Origin: Oscillospiraceae bacterium
GTDB lineage: Bacteria; Bacillota; Clostridia; Oscillospirales; Acutalibacteraceae
DNA length: 41,617 nt
Direction: 5' to 3'
Assembly: GCA_015065965.1 (NCBI GenBank)
Contig: SVPH01000024.1
Coordinates: 1 to 41,617, forward strand
Shown here: positions 20,454 to 29,014 of the stretch, piece after piece
Layout of the letters: every line of letters begins with the position of its first letter
Numbering within the stretch: the first letter of the stretch is position 1
Translations under genes and position numbers: made by a program
The notes under the pieces: generated by a model
Told to the model about the DNA's origin: nothing
Database searches by the model: none
Seen by the model: only the letters and a program-made list of their open reading frames with translations

Positions 20454-22241
20454 ATGGATTTTATGACCGGACTTAAAAGAACCCATTACTGCGGCGATCT
20501 TCGCCTTGCGGATGAAGGCAAAACCGTAACCGTTGCAGGCTGGGTTCAGCGCCAGAGAGACCTCGGCGCACTTATCTTCATTGACCTTCGTGACAGAGAA
20601 GGTATTGTTCAACTTGCATTTGATGAAGCAACCGCAAAGGAAGTTTTTGAAAAGGCTGCATCGGCAAGAAGCGAATATGTTCTCATGGCTCAGGGCGTTG
20701 TAAGAGAGCGCTCGGCAAAGAACATGGAAATTCCCACAGGTGAAATTGAAATTGAGGTAACAGACCTCAGAGTTCTTGCAAAGAGTGAAACTCCTCCTTT
20801 TGAAATTATTGACGATTGTCAGACAGCGGAACTCACAAGGCTCAAGTACCGCTATCTGGACCTTCGCAGACCTGACCTTCAGAAGAATATTCTTCTCAGA
20901 CATAAGATTACAAAGATTACAAGAGATTATTTTGACGAAAACGGCTTTGTTGAAATCGAAACCCCGATTCTTATAAAGTCAACTCCCGAGGGTGCAAGAG
21001 ATTACCTTGTTCCCAGCCGTATTCATAAGGGCAAGTTCTATGCGCTGCCCCAGTCACCCCAACTTTATAAGCAACTTTCTATGGTTGCCGGATTTGACAG
21101 ATACATGCAGATTGCGCGCTGCTTCCGTGATGAGGATTTGCGTGCAGACCGTCAGCCCGAATTCACTCAGATTGACCTTGAAATGTCATTTGTTGATATG
21201 GAAGATGTTCTTGCAATCGGCGAGGGCTATATGGCAAGAGTTTTCAAAGAGGCAATCGGAGCGGATATTCAACTTCCTCTGCCCAGACTCACATATAAAG
21301 AGGCTATGGAGCGCTACGGCAGCGATAAGCCAGACACACGCTACGGCATGGAAATCTATGACCTTAGTGAAACCGTTAAGGGCTGCGGCTTCGGCGTTTT
21401 CACCGGTGCACTTGAAGCAGGCGGAAGCGTAAGAGGCATAACCGCAAAGGGCGCTGTTAATACACTTACAAGAAAAGAAATTGATAAACTTACCGAAATG
21501 GTAAGAGGTATCGGCGCAAAGGGCCTCGCATGGGTAAGAATGAATGATGACGGCACAATGGCATCGTCATTTGCAAAGTTCCTTACCGAAGATGAGATGA
21601 ACGCTGTGCTTGCAAAGGCGGATGCAAAGGCAGGCGATGTTGTTCTTATTATCGGTGACGGCAAAAAATCAACCGTTCTTTCGGTCCTTGGTGCACTGCG
21701 TCAGGCAGTTGCAAAAAAACTTGACATTATTCCCGAAGGGCAATATAATCTTCTTTGGATAACCGAATTCCCCTTCTTTGACTGGGATGAGGAAACTCAG
21801 CAGTTTGTTGCAATGCACCATCCGTTCACATCGCCCATGGATGAATGCCTTGATTATCTTGAAACCGATAAAGGCGCAGTCAGAGCAAAGGCATATGACC
21901 TTGTTCTTAACGGCGTTGAACTCTGCTCAGGTTCAATCAGAATCACAAACCCCGACCTTCAGGCAAGGATTTTCTCGCTTCTCGGTCTTTCAGATGAAGA
22001 GGCACATAATAAATTCGGCTATCTTCTCGATGCATTCAAATACGGCGCACCACCTCACGGCGGTATGGGTATCGGCCTTGACAGACTTGTTATGCAGATG
22101 CTTGGCTGTGAATCGCTCAGAGATGTTATTGCATATCCCAAGGTTCAGAATGCAAGCGAGCCTATGACCGAATGCCCTGCAGCGGTTGACGGAGTTCAAC
22201 TTGATGATCTCGGCATAGGTATAAAAGCAACTGAAGAATAA
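20454..22241 (+). CDS. aspS: Aspartyl-tRNA synthetase (bacterial type)
   Basis: Class IIb synthetase, 595 residues, with an N-terminal OB-fold, catalytic core and bacterial GAD insertion (about 285-415). The OB-fold has WVQRQRDLGALIFIDLRDREG; Leu at the position after D matches tRNA-Asp-discriminating enzymes rather than the His of non-discriminating ones. Motif 2 is FRDEDLRADRQPEFTQIDLEMSF and motif 3 is GIGLDRLVM. An internal ATG at 20463 is an alternative start; AAGGATG fits 20454 best. The hisS-aspS pair is common in Firmicutes and should be one transcript. Confidence 0.96.
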   Translation: MDFMTGLKRTHYCGDLRLADEGKTVTVAGWVQRQRDLGALIFIDLRDREGIVQLAFDEATAKEVFEKAASARSEYVLMAQGVVRERSAKNMEIPTGEIEIEVTDLRVLAKSETPPFEIIDDCQTAELTRLKYRYLDLRRPDLQKNILLRHKITKITRDYFDENGFVEIETPILIKSTPEGARDYLVPSRIHKGKFYALPQSPQLYKQLSMVAGFDRYMQIARCFRDEDLRADRQPEFTQIDLEMSFVDMEDVLAIGEGYMARVFKEAIGADIQLPLPRLTYKEAMERYGSDKPDTRYGMEIYDLSETVKGCGFGVFTGALEAGGSVRGITAKGAVNTLTRKEIDKLTEMVRGIGAKGLAWVRMNDDGTMASSFAKFLTEDEMNAVLAKADAKAGDVVLIIGDGKKSTVLSVLGALRQAVAKKLDIIPEGQYNLLWITEFPFFDWDEETQQFVAMHHPFTSPMDECLDYLETDKGAVRAKAYDLVLNGVELCSGSIRITNPDLQARIFSLLGLSDEEAHNKFGYLLDAFKYGAPPHGGMGIGLDRLVMQMLGCESLRDVIAYPKVQNASEPMTECPAAVDGVQLDDLGIGIKATEE

Positions 22242-22301
22242 CCTTTTAACTAAGAATTCATATCATATTAAAGAAATATTTCCTTTGGAAGGATGATTAT
22301 A

Positions 22302-23381
22302 ATGGCAAGAGTTTATAATTTTTCAGCAGGTCCCTCAATGCTTCCCGAAAGCGTGCTTAACAGAGCCGCAGCAGAAATGCTCGATTATAAGGGCAGCGGT
22401 CAGTCTGTTCTTGAAATGAGCCACCGTTCAAAGATTTATGAAGAAATCATTTTCGGTGCACGTGACCTTTTCAAAGAGGTTATGAATATCCCCGATAACT
22501 ACAAAGTTATCTTCTGCCAGGGCGGTGCTTCAACTCAGTTTGCGGCTATCCCCCTCAACTTCCTTAACGGAAGCGGCAAGGCTGACTATGTTCTTTCGGG
22601 TCAGTTCTCAACCAAGGCTTATAAGGAAGCAACAAAATACGGCGAAATCAAGGTTGTAGGTTCATCAAAGGAGCAGAATTTCTCCTGCATTCCCGAACTC
22701 AACAAGGCTGATTTCACTCCCGATGCAGACTATTTCTATATCTGTCAGAACAACACAATCTACGGCACACGCTATGCCGAACTTCCCGATACAGGCAACG
22801 TTCCCCTTGTTGCAGATGTTTCATCCTGCTTCCTTTCAGAGCCCATGGATGTTTCAAAATACGGCGTTATCTACGGCGGCGCACAGAAGAATGTTGCTCC
22901 CGCAGGCTTAACCGTTGTTATCGTTCGTGAAGATCTTCTCGGCAATGCAAGGGACTACACTCCCACAATGCTTGACTATAAGGTGCTTGCAGATAACGAT
23001 TCAATGTATAACACACCGCCTTGCTATTCAATCTACATGTGTAAACTTGTTCTTGAATGGATAAAGAACCTCGGCGGTCTGGATGCAATGAAGATTCATA
23101 ACGAAAAGAAATGTTCAATTCTCTATGATTTCATTGATAACAGCAAGATGTTTAATAACCCCGTTAAGAAGAGCGACCGTTCAATGATGAACGTTACTTT
23201 TGTAACCGAGAGCGACGAACTCAACGCAAAATTTGTTAAGGAAGCAACCGAAGCAGGTTTTGTTAACCTTAAGGGTCACCGCTCTGTCGGCGGCATGAGA
23301 GCATCAATTTATAATGCAATGCCTATTGAAGGCGTTGAAAAACTTGTTGATTTCATGGCTGAATTTGAAAAGAAGAACTGA
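22302..23381 (+). CDS. serC: Phosphoserine aminotransferase
   Basis: PLP enzyme making 3-phosphoserine from 3-phosphohydroxypyruvate and glutamate, 359 residues. The first conserved block is RVYNFSAGPSMLPESVL. The PLP lysine lies in GGAQKNVAPAGLTVVIV (near residue 195), and the end shows GHRSVGGMRASIYNAMP. A frame from ATG 22293 overlaps the ribosome site GGAAGGA; the ATG at 22302 has correct spacing. serA follows immediately, so the pair forms a serine synthesis operon. serB was not seen. Confidence 0.97.
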   Translation: MARVYNFSAGPSMLPESVLNRAAAEMLDYKGSGQSVLEMSHRSKIYEEIIFGARDLFKEVMNIPDNYKVIFCQGGASTQFAAIPLNFLNGSGKADYVLSGQFSTKAYKEATKYGEIKVVGSSKEQNFSCIPELNKADFTPDADYFYICQNNTIYGTRYAELPDTGNVPLVADVSSCFLSEPMDVSKYGVIYGGAQKNVAPAGLTVVIVREDLLGNARDYTPTMLDYKVLADNDSMYNTPPCYSIYMCKLVLEWIKNLGGLDAMKIHNEKKCSILYDFIDNSKMFNNPVKKSDRSMMNVTFVTESDELNAKFVKEATEAGFVNLKGHRSVGGMRASIYNAMPIEGVEKLVDFMAEFEKKN

Positions 23382-23396
23382 TTGGGGGCTTTTAAA

Positions 23397-24521
23397 GTGT
23401 TTGAAATCTTAACTTTAAATAAAATTTCCAAAAACGGACTTGACAGGCTGGACAGCGCAAAGTTCACCTGCTCAGACAGTGCAGAGAATCCCGATGCAAT
23501 CCTTGTTCGTTCCGCATCAATGCATGAAATGGAACTTTCTGAAAAGACCGTTGCAATCGCAAGAGCAGGTGCAGGCGTAAACAACATTCCCATCCCTGCA
23601 TGCAGCGATAAGGGCGTTGTAGTTTTTAACACTCCCGGCGCAAATGCAAACGCAGTTAAAGAACTTGTTCTTTGCTCGCTCTTTATGGCTTCAAGAAAAG
23701 TTGCCGCATCGCTTGACTGGTGCAAAACCCTTAAGGGTGAGGGCGATAACGTTGGCAAACTCGTTGAAAAGGGCAAGAGCAATTTTGCCGGTCCCGAAAT
23801 TCTCGGTAAAACCCTCGGTATTGTAGGTCTTGGCGCAATCGGCGCGCTTGTTGCAAGGGATGCAAAGGCACTCGGCATGGATATCATCGCATATGATCCC
23901 TTTGCTCAGGGCAAAACAGATATTGAACTCGTTGAACTTGACGAACTCTTTGCCAAGAGCGATTACATCACTCTCCATGCTCCTCTCAATGACGGTACAA
24001 GAGGAATGATTAATGCTGAAACAATCGCAAAGATGAAAGACGGCGTAAGAATTCTTAACTTTGCAAGAGGCGAACTTGTTGCATCAAAGGATATTGTTGA
24101 TGCTCTTGCAAGCGGCAAAGCGGGCGCATACATTACAGATTTTCCGACCGATGAGCAACTCGGTGCAGAGGGTGTAACAGCCCTTCCCCATCTTGGTGCA
24201 TCAACACCCGAGAGCGAAGAAAACTGCGCTATGATGGCTGCCGATGAAGTTTCCGCTTACCTTCTCAGAGGTGAAATCAAGAATTCGGTTAACCTGCCCA
24301 ACACCTGCCTTGCAGAAAGTTTTGCAGTGCGCACCTGCATTATTCATAAAGAGAATGCAGATGATTTTGCAGCAAAAGCAGAGGTTGCCGCAAAGGCAGA
24401 CGGCGCAAATGTTGCCGCAATCTTTACCGCAAACAAAAAGGATATGGGCTATACCGTTATTGATACAGATAAGCCTTTCAATGCAGAAATTGACGGTGCA
24501 ATCAGAGTAAGAGTTATATAA
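23397..24521 (+). CDS. serA: D-3-phosphoglycerate dehydrogenase
   Basis: NAD-dependent first step of serine synthesis, about 374 residues, the short SerA type. The Rossmann motif is LGIVGLGAIGALVARDAKALGM (near 145). Substrate and catalytic blocks are LHAPLNDGTRGMIN, NFARGELV and PHLGASTPESEENCA (with the catalytic His). The last 70 residues form a small ACT-like domain, so feedback control by serine is possible but not shown. TTG at 23382 touches the serC stop; GTG at 23397 with GGGGG 8 nt upstream is the likely start. A strong terminator follows. Confidence 0.95.
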   Translation: MFEILTLNKISKNGLDRLDSAKFTCSDSAENPDAILVRSASMHEMELSEKTVAIARAGAGVNNIPIPACSDKGVVVFNTPGANANAVKELVLCSLFMASRKVAASLDWCKTLKGEGDNVGKLVEKGKSNFAGPEILGKTLGIVGLGAIGALVARDAKALGMDIIAYDPFAQGKTDIELVELDELFAKSDYITLHAPLNDGTRGMINAETIAKMKDGVRILNFARGELVASKDIVDALASGKAGAYITDFPTDEQLGAEGVTALPHLGASTPESEENCAMMAADEVSAYLLRGEIKNSVNLPNTCLAESFAVRTCIIHKENADDFAAKAEVAAKADGANVAAIFTANKKDMGYTVIDTDKPFNAEIDGAIRVRVI

Positions 24522-24531
24522 AAACAAACAG

Positions 24532-24568
24532 AACGACCGCAGATGTAAATCTGCGGTCGTTTTTTTTA
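24532..24568. terminator. Terminator of serCA
   Basis: A 13-bp perfect stem (24532-24544 with 24549-24561), GTAA loop and eight T residues on the plus strand. A-rich DNA precedes it, so it may also act on the opposite strand. Confidence 0.93.
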
Positions 24569-24585
24569 AAACTGAAATGTAAATT

Positions 24586-24665
24586 TATAAGGGAAGGGAA
24601 CAACCTCTGAGTTGGCCCGCATGACAGTGCGCCTTACGGCACACAGAGGTCTGTCCCTGCTTATA
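24586..24665. repeat. 80-nt near-palindromic element between serA and the DUF4474 gene
   Basis: Outer arms TATAAG/CTTATA and inner arms 24595-24609 and 24644-24658 (13 of 15 complementary) enclose a GC-rich head of about 34 nt with a further small stem GTGC/GCAC. There is no U-run and no ORF. It sits right after the DUF4474 stop codon. It could be a palindromic interspersed repeat or a structured RNA end. Confidence 0.6.
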
Positions 24666-24667
24666 AT

Positions 24668-25708
24668 TTATTTATGGTTGATATTCTGCCAGACGAATGC
24701 AACGTCGGGGCCGACCTGCACAAAGGTGTCGGGTGAATTGTTGTTGAGTTTTGAAACTTTGGTGAAACCGTTATTTTCAAATGCTTTGCAGAAAGCGTTT
24801 GCCATTTCAGTATCTTTAAAGGTTATGTGGGTGACAAGCCTGAACTCAGTCAGGGTTTTCCTCAAACTGCCGTTCGGGAATCCAACAACAAAGCCGGTTG
24901 CCCACCAGTATTTTTCATAATTGCGGTTAAAAACGGCTCTGTATTCACCCGTTTCATATTCGTCCCACATAAAAGCCATTTCCATGTTGAGCCAGTCTTC
25001 CTTATCTGCGCAAACAAAGTGGGAACCTATGCTGCCGAGATTTCTTGTGTAAATACCGACTTCACCGCCGACAAATGCCATGCCGTACTGCCCTTTCCAT
25101 ATCTGAACGAGCCATTCTTTGCCGCCGTACTCAAAGGTTGTGCGCACGGTATCGTAATACATCATGGTGAGCGGAGCAAAATTATCGTAAACTTCATTAA
25201 AGCCGAAGTTTTTCTGCCAGCATTCCTTGTCGTCGGTATAATAAAAATTGCCATCGGGATTATATTTATACGATGCGAGGTTGATTTTTTCAAAATTCAG
25301 GTCAGTGTCAGGCGGAATGTATTGCGGTGCTTTCGGCAGAGTAAAAACATCTTTAAATGCTGTGTTGACTACGGTTGTTGCAATCTGTGTAACTGTTTGG
25401 GTGACAGTAGTTGTTTCAGACTTGGTTGTTGTTTGCGTATCTGTTGTTTTGGGTTCAGTGGTTGTTTTGTTTTCTGTTTGCTCGGTTGAGAGTTCGTTTG
25501 CATCATTTTCTGTAACATCAGCAAGTTCTGTAAACCTTGTTTCGCTGTAAGCAGGGTGATTTTTTTCGGTCGTTTGGCTGAGGGAAGTTCCGCTATCGGG
25601 GTTGATTGACGGTTTGTTTCCTGTCAGTTTGAGAGTAAGGACTGTCGCTGTGCACACCAGCGCTGCCGCTATAACCGCAAATGCAACGGGAAGAGCCTTG
25701 TTTTTCAT
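24668..25708 (-). CDS. DUF4474 exported protein with Thr-rich stalk (paralog 1)
   Basis: Predicted membrane-anchored extracytoplasmic protein of 346 residues. It has a basic N-terminus, one hydrophobic helix (about 7-29) without lipobox, a Ser/Thr/Glu-rich stalk (about 35-120), and a C-terminal domain matching the DUF4474 pattern: GNFYYTDDKECWQKNFGFNEVYD, WLVQIWKGQYG, EVGIYTRNLG, EDWLNMEMAFMWDE, YWWATGFV and the FVWQNI end. Function is unknown. Two further paralogs lie at 39028 and 40141. It starts 30 nt after the beta-propeller gene with GGAGGAAA as ribosome site, so the two should be cotranscribed. Confidence 0.82.
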   Translation of the reverse strand: MKNKALPVAFAVIAAALVCTATVLTLKLTGNKPSINPDSGTSLSQTTEKNHPAYSETRFTELADVTENDANELSTEQTENKTTTEPKTTDTQTTTKSETTTVTQTVTQIATTVVNTAFKDVFTLPKAPQYIPPDTDLNFEKINLASYKYNPDGNFYYTDDKECWQKNFGFNEVYDNFAPLTMMYYDTVRTTFEYGGKEWLVQIWKGQYGMAFVGGEVGIYTRNLGSIGSHFVCADKEDWLNMEMAFMWDEYETGEYRAVFNRNYEKYWWATGFVVGFPNGSLRKTLTEFRLVTHITFKDTEMANAFCKAFENNGFTKVSKLNNNSPDTFVQVGPDVAFVWQNINHK

Positions 25709-25738
25709 TTTATTTCCTCCGTATATCGCGTTGTAATT

Positions 25739-26581
25739 TTATTTAACAGTATATTCACGCACGAATGCATTGATGAAAAGCGGGCCCATATCCATGGCAA
25801 CAATAACGGGGTTGCCGTTTTTCGTCATAAAAGTCATACCTTCGCCTTCGCTGCCGGAAGTAAGGTTGCGGTCAAGAACTTTTTCGGTTGCGCCTGTATC
25901 GGGGTTGATTTTATATATTGCCTGCGTATCGTCGTTTGTTGCGGCATAGAGTTCGCCGTCAAAGAACTCTGCGCCCTGAATTGCATAGGGTGATTCCGCA
26001 AGAGTGATTTCCTTAACAAACTCCATGTTTTTTGATGTGTCATATACGAGAAGTTTTGTTGGATTTTTTGAATGGTCGGTGCAGTAGAGGTAGCCGTTAT
26101 CAGGGTTAACGCAAACCCAGGGAAGACCCCTTGTTATAAGTTCTGCATCCAGAATATAATATTCAACAAGTTCCAAAGTGACAGCATCAAAAATACCTAC
26201 TATGGGGTAGTCCCACACCTTGCTGTCCTCAAGACCGGCATAGATATATCCGTTATAATAACTCAAACCGCCGATATGAGCAATGCCGAGGTCTTTGAGT
26301 TCATCGGGAATTGCAAAATAATTTGCGTTAACAAGAGTCTTAGCATCGTCTTCGGTACGGATAAGTGTTGTTTTTGATGAAAAGTAGAGAGTATCGCCGT
26401 CGGTAGTGATGCCTTGTGAGCGGAAATATGCACCGATGCCTACAACGTTTGTTTTTTCATAATCGGGTCTGTCGGCTGCCGAGATAAGGTCAATTCCGTG
26501 AGTAAGAACAGAAAACGGAATAAGAACAACGGCAAAAAGCAGAGAGAGAATTTTGTTGATTGCAAGTGAAAATGCGCTCAT
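25739..26581 (-). CDS. Exported beta-propeller-like protein
   Basis: A 280-residue protein with an N-terminal signal or anchor helix (about 8-30). The rest shows repeated beta units typical of a propeller: GITTDGDTLYFSS, GGLSYYNGYIYAGLED, VCVNPDNGYLYCTDH, GAEFFDGELYAATNDD, and a last VIVAMDMGPLFIN. Such folds often bind ligands or proteins outside the cell. No catalytic motif was recognised. GGGGAAA precedes the ATG at close spacing. A MITE-like element ends 26 bp upstream of the start codon, so the promoter must be inside or beyond the element. The DUF4474 gene follows in the same unit. Confidence 0.75.
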   Translation of the reverse strand: MSAFSLAINKILSLLFAVVLIPFSVLTHGIDLISAADRPDYEKTNVVGIGAYFRSQGITTDGDTLYFSSKTTLIRTEDDAKTLVNANYFAIPDELKDLGIAHIGGLSYYNGYIYAGLEDSKVWDYPIVGIFDAVTLELVEYYILDAELITRGLPWVCVNPDNGYLYCTDHSKNPTKLLVYDTSKNMEFVKEITLAESPYAIQGAEFFDGELYAATNDDTQAIYKINPDTGATEKVLDRNLTSGSEGEGMTFMTKNGNPVIVAMDMGPLFINAFVREYTVK

Positions 26582-26607
26582 TTTTATTTCCCCTTTTTTC
26601 CAATTTA

Positions 26608-26882
26608 GAGTGGCGGAAGTAATCCGAACTATGTTTTTTATCGGATGATTTCCGCCTTTTCTTCGTTAAAATACTCGCAAATCCGTCAAGGATTTGCTCC
26701 GTTTTGTGCCTTGATAAGCCAAAAATCCTCTCGATAAAAAATTTTCGACCCAAAAGCGAAGGATTTTAAAATAATTTTTGGCTATTGAGGGTGCAGGAAG
26801 GCTGACGCCTTTCAATCCCGAAATGCCGAAAAGCGTTGAAAAGACTCGCTTTCGGGCATAGTTCGAATTGCTTCCGTCACTC
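26608..26882. mobile_element. MITE-like element, 275 bp, with 26-bp terminal inverted repeats and TA flanks
   Basis: The left end (26608-26633) and the right end (26857-26882) are inverted copies matching at 23 of 26 positions. TA occurs directly outside both ends (26606-26607 and 26883-26884), the target duplication expected of IS630/mariner-type transposition. Inside are a GCAAATCC/GGATTTGC hairpin (about 26677-26697) and a long A/T-rich inverted segment (AGCCAAAAAT...ATTTTTGGCT). No credible transposase ORF exists, so it would need a helper elsewhere. Confidence 0.75.
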
Positions 26883-26948
26883 TAACAAAAGTATATCAAA
26901 TACTTTTTTGATAGTCAATGTAAATTTTTTTGTAATGCACGGTGAGCA

Positions 26949-26977
26949 TTGACAATAAAATAAAAAATGGTTAATAT
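26949..26977 (+). promoter_or_regulatory. Sigma-A promoter of the phosphohexomutase gene
   Basis: TTGACA (26949-26954) and TAATAT (26972-26977) with a 17-bp spacer; a perfect -35. Confidence 0.82.
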
Positions 26978-27012
26978 ATAGAATAGGAGAATATACGAAA
27001 AGGAGAATGGCT

Positions 27013-28734
27013 ATGAATGATGTAAACAAACTCTACGAACTCTGGTTGGAGAATACAGCGGATAACAATGAAATCCACGAGGAACTTCTTGCCATAAAAG
27101 GTAATGATGAAGAAATCCTTGACCGTTTTTACAGAAACCTTGAGTTCGGAACAGCGGGATTAAGAGGTGTGCTCGGTGCAGGCACAAACAGAATGAATAC
27201 TTACACTGTCTGCCAGGCAACGCAGGGTCTTTGCGATTACCTTAACAGTAAATATGACAGTGCAAGCGTTGCAATCGGATATGATTCAAGAATAAATTCC
27301 GATGTTTTCTCAAAGCAGTGCGCTGAAGTGCTTGCCGCCAACGGAATCAAGGCATACATCTTCCCCGTTCTTATGCCGACTCCGCTGCTTTCTTTTGCAG
27401 TTATGCGCCTTAAGTGTCAGAGCGGTATTGTTATCACTGCAAGTCACAACCCCTCAAAATATAACGGCTATAAGTGTTATGACCCGTCGGGTTACCAGAT
27501 GACGGATGAAGCCGCACTTGAAACTTATTCATTTATTCAAAAGGTTGATATGTTTAAGGATATCAAGCGTATGCCTTTTGATGAGGCGATGGAAAAAGGG
27601 CTTATTGAATATATCTCCGACGAACTTGTTGAAGAATTCTATTCGCTTGTTATGCAGCGCCCCATTAACCCCGAAATCTGCAAATCGAGTGACCTCAAGG
27701 TAATATACACACCTCTTAACGGCACGGGCAATATACCCGTCAGAACAATTCTTGAAAGAGCAGGATTTAAGAATGTTTCCGTTGTTAAGGAGCAGGAAAT
27801 GCCTGACGGCAAGTTCCCGACCTGCCCTTACCCTAACCCCGAAATCAGGCAGGTTTTCGAAGTTGCTCTTGAAATGACAAAGAGCGAAAAAGCAGATTTG
27901 CTTCTTGCTACTGACCCCGATTGCGACAGAGTCGGTATTGCAGTTCTTACAGGCGGCGAATATGTGCTCCTTTCAGGCAATGATGTCGGTGTCCTGCTTG
28001 CAGAATATATGCTTTCTGCAAAGAAAGAAAAAGGCATTGTTACCGAAGGAACTCTTATGACAAAGTCTTTTGTGTCAACTCCGCTTATCAATAAGGTTGC
28101 CGCAAAATACGGCTGCAAGGTTGTTGATGTTCTTACAGGATTCAAGTATGTCGGCGAATTCATTGCAAACCTTGAAGAAACAGGGGACGATGACCGTTTT
28201 GTAATGGGCTTTGAAGAGAGTTACGGTTATCTTATCGGCACTCATGCGAGAGATAAGGATGCTGTTGCAGCGTCACTTATGATTTGTGAGATGGCTGCTT
28301 ATTACAAGACCAAGGGCAAAACTCTTGTTGATGTTCTTGACGGAATTTATGAGGAATTCGGCATCTATGTTAACCGCCTTTATAATTTTGCGTTTGAAGG
28401 TGCAAGCGGTATGGTCAAGATGGCTGAAATCATGAGCGAGACCAGAGAGAATCCGCCCAAGGAACTTGCAGGGCTTAAGGTGCTTGAGGTTCATGACTTT
28501 GAAGCAAGCACAATAACAGACACCGAAACAGGTGCGGTAACACCCATTGAACTGCCGAAGTCCAATGTGCTTGCATACACACTGCCCGACGGCAACTTTG
28601 CAATAGTCCGTCCTTCGGGAACAGAGCCTAAGATAAAGGTGTATATTACAGGTTGCGGTAAAACAAAAGAGGGAGCAGTCAGCCTTGCCGAAAACCTTGG
28701 CGATGCAATGAAAACCTTGCTCAGAATAGGATGA
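27013..28734 (+). CDS. Phosphoglucomutase/phosphomannomutase (PgcA type)
   Basis: Alpha-D-phosphohexomutase interconverting glucose-1-P and glucose-6-P (possibly mannose phosphates), feeding UDP-glucose and envelope glycan synthesis. It has 573 residues from ATG 27013; ATG 27007 is possible, but AGGAG lies too close to it. All four family motifs are present: the phosphoserine loop TASHNPSKYNG (about 142-152), metal site DPDCDRVG (near 300), sugar loop GFEESYGY (near 400) and phosphate-binding RPSGTEPKIKVY (near 535). A small membrane protein gene begins 4 nt after the stop and should be cotranscribed. Confidence 0.94.
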   Translation: MNDVNKLYELWLENTADNNEIHEELLAIKGNDEEILDRFYRNLEFGTAGLRGVLGAGTNRMNTYTVCQATQGLCDYLNSKYDSASVAIGYDSRINSDVFSKQCAEVLAANGIKAYIFPVLMPTPLLSFAVMRLKCQSGIVITASHNPSKYNGYKCYDPSGYQMTDEAALETYSFIQKVDMFKDIKRMPFDEAMEKGLIEYISDELVEEFYSLVMQRPINPEICKSSDLKVIYTPLNGTGNIPVRTILERAGFKNVSVVKEQEMPDGKFPTCPYPNPEIRQVFEVALEMTKSEKADLLLATDPDCDRVGIAVLTGGEYVLLSGNDVGVLLAEYMLSAKKEKGIVTEGTLMTKSFVSTPLINKVAAKYGCKVVDVLTGFKYVGEFIANLEETGDDDRFVMGFEESYGYLIGTHARDKDAVAASLMICEMAAYYKTKGKTLVDVLDGIYEEFGIYVNRLYNFAFEGASGMVKMAEIMSETRENPPKELAGLKVLEVHDFEASTITDTETGAVTPIELPKSNVLAYTLPDGNFAIVRPSGTEPKIKVYITGCGKTKEGAVSLAENLGDAMKTLLRIG

Positions 28735-28738
28735 GAAT

Positions 28739-28969
28739 ATGAATAAAAGAAATTTATTTGTCAGAATAACGGCGATTTTCCTTTGTGCGCTTATGCTGCT
28801 GAGTGTTATTACTGCAGCCCTCTATGCTTTTGCGGCAGAAGCATCGGCGGTTTCAGCACCGCCCGATACAGGCAGCAGCGATGCAACGGTATGGGTGATG
28901 ATTGCTGTAGCGGTTGCGTTGGTGGTTATCGCAGGATGCATTTTTGCTCCGAAATTCAGAAAGAGATAA
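28739..28969 (+). CDS. Tiny exported protein with PPDTG motif, TM helix and basic tail
   Basis: A 76-residue protein of unknown function. It has a signal peptide (about 1-32, likely cut after AFA), a spacer of only eight residues, PPDTG at 41-45, a hydrophobic helix at 51-69 and the basic tail KFRKR. This is the layout of a sortase sorting signal, and PPDTG fits the (S/P)PxTG pattern known for class B sortase of Clostridioides difficile. If sorted, the mature part would be about 12 residues, too small for a display protein, so it may simply be a small two-helix membrane protein. AGGATGAG just ahead overlaps the phosphohexomutase end. No sortase gene is in the window. Confidence 0.7.
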   Translation: MNKRNLFVRITAIFLCALMLLSVITAALYAFAAEASAVSAPPDTGSSDATVWVMIAVAVALVVIAGCIFAPKFRKR

Positions 28970-29012
28970 AAAAAGAATCCCTCAGGACCGAAATCCTGAG
29001 GGAATTTTTTTG
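28970..29012. terminator. Bidirectional terminator between convergent genes
   Basis: A 10-bp stem TCCCTCAGGA/TCCTGAGGGA (28978-28987 with 28994-29003), loop CCGAAA, flanked by an A-run on the left and T-run on the right. Confidence 0.92.
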
Positions 29013-29014
29013 CC

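Noticed and set aside
24612..24920. Plus-strand frame of 102 codons across the palindrome
   Set aside because: Runs through a palindromic repeat and opposite the DUF4474 gene; no ribosome site.
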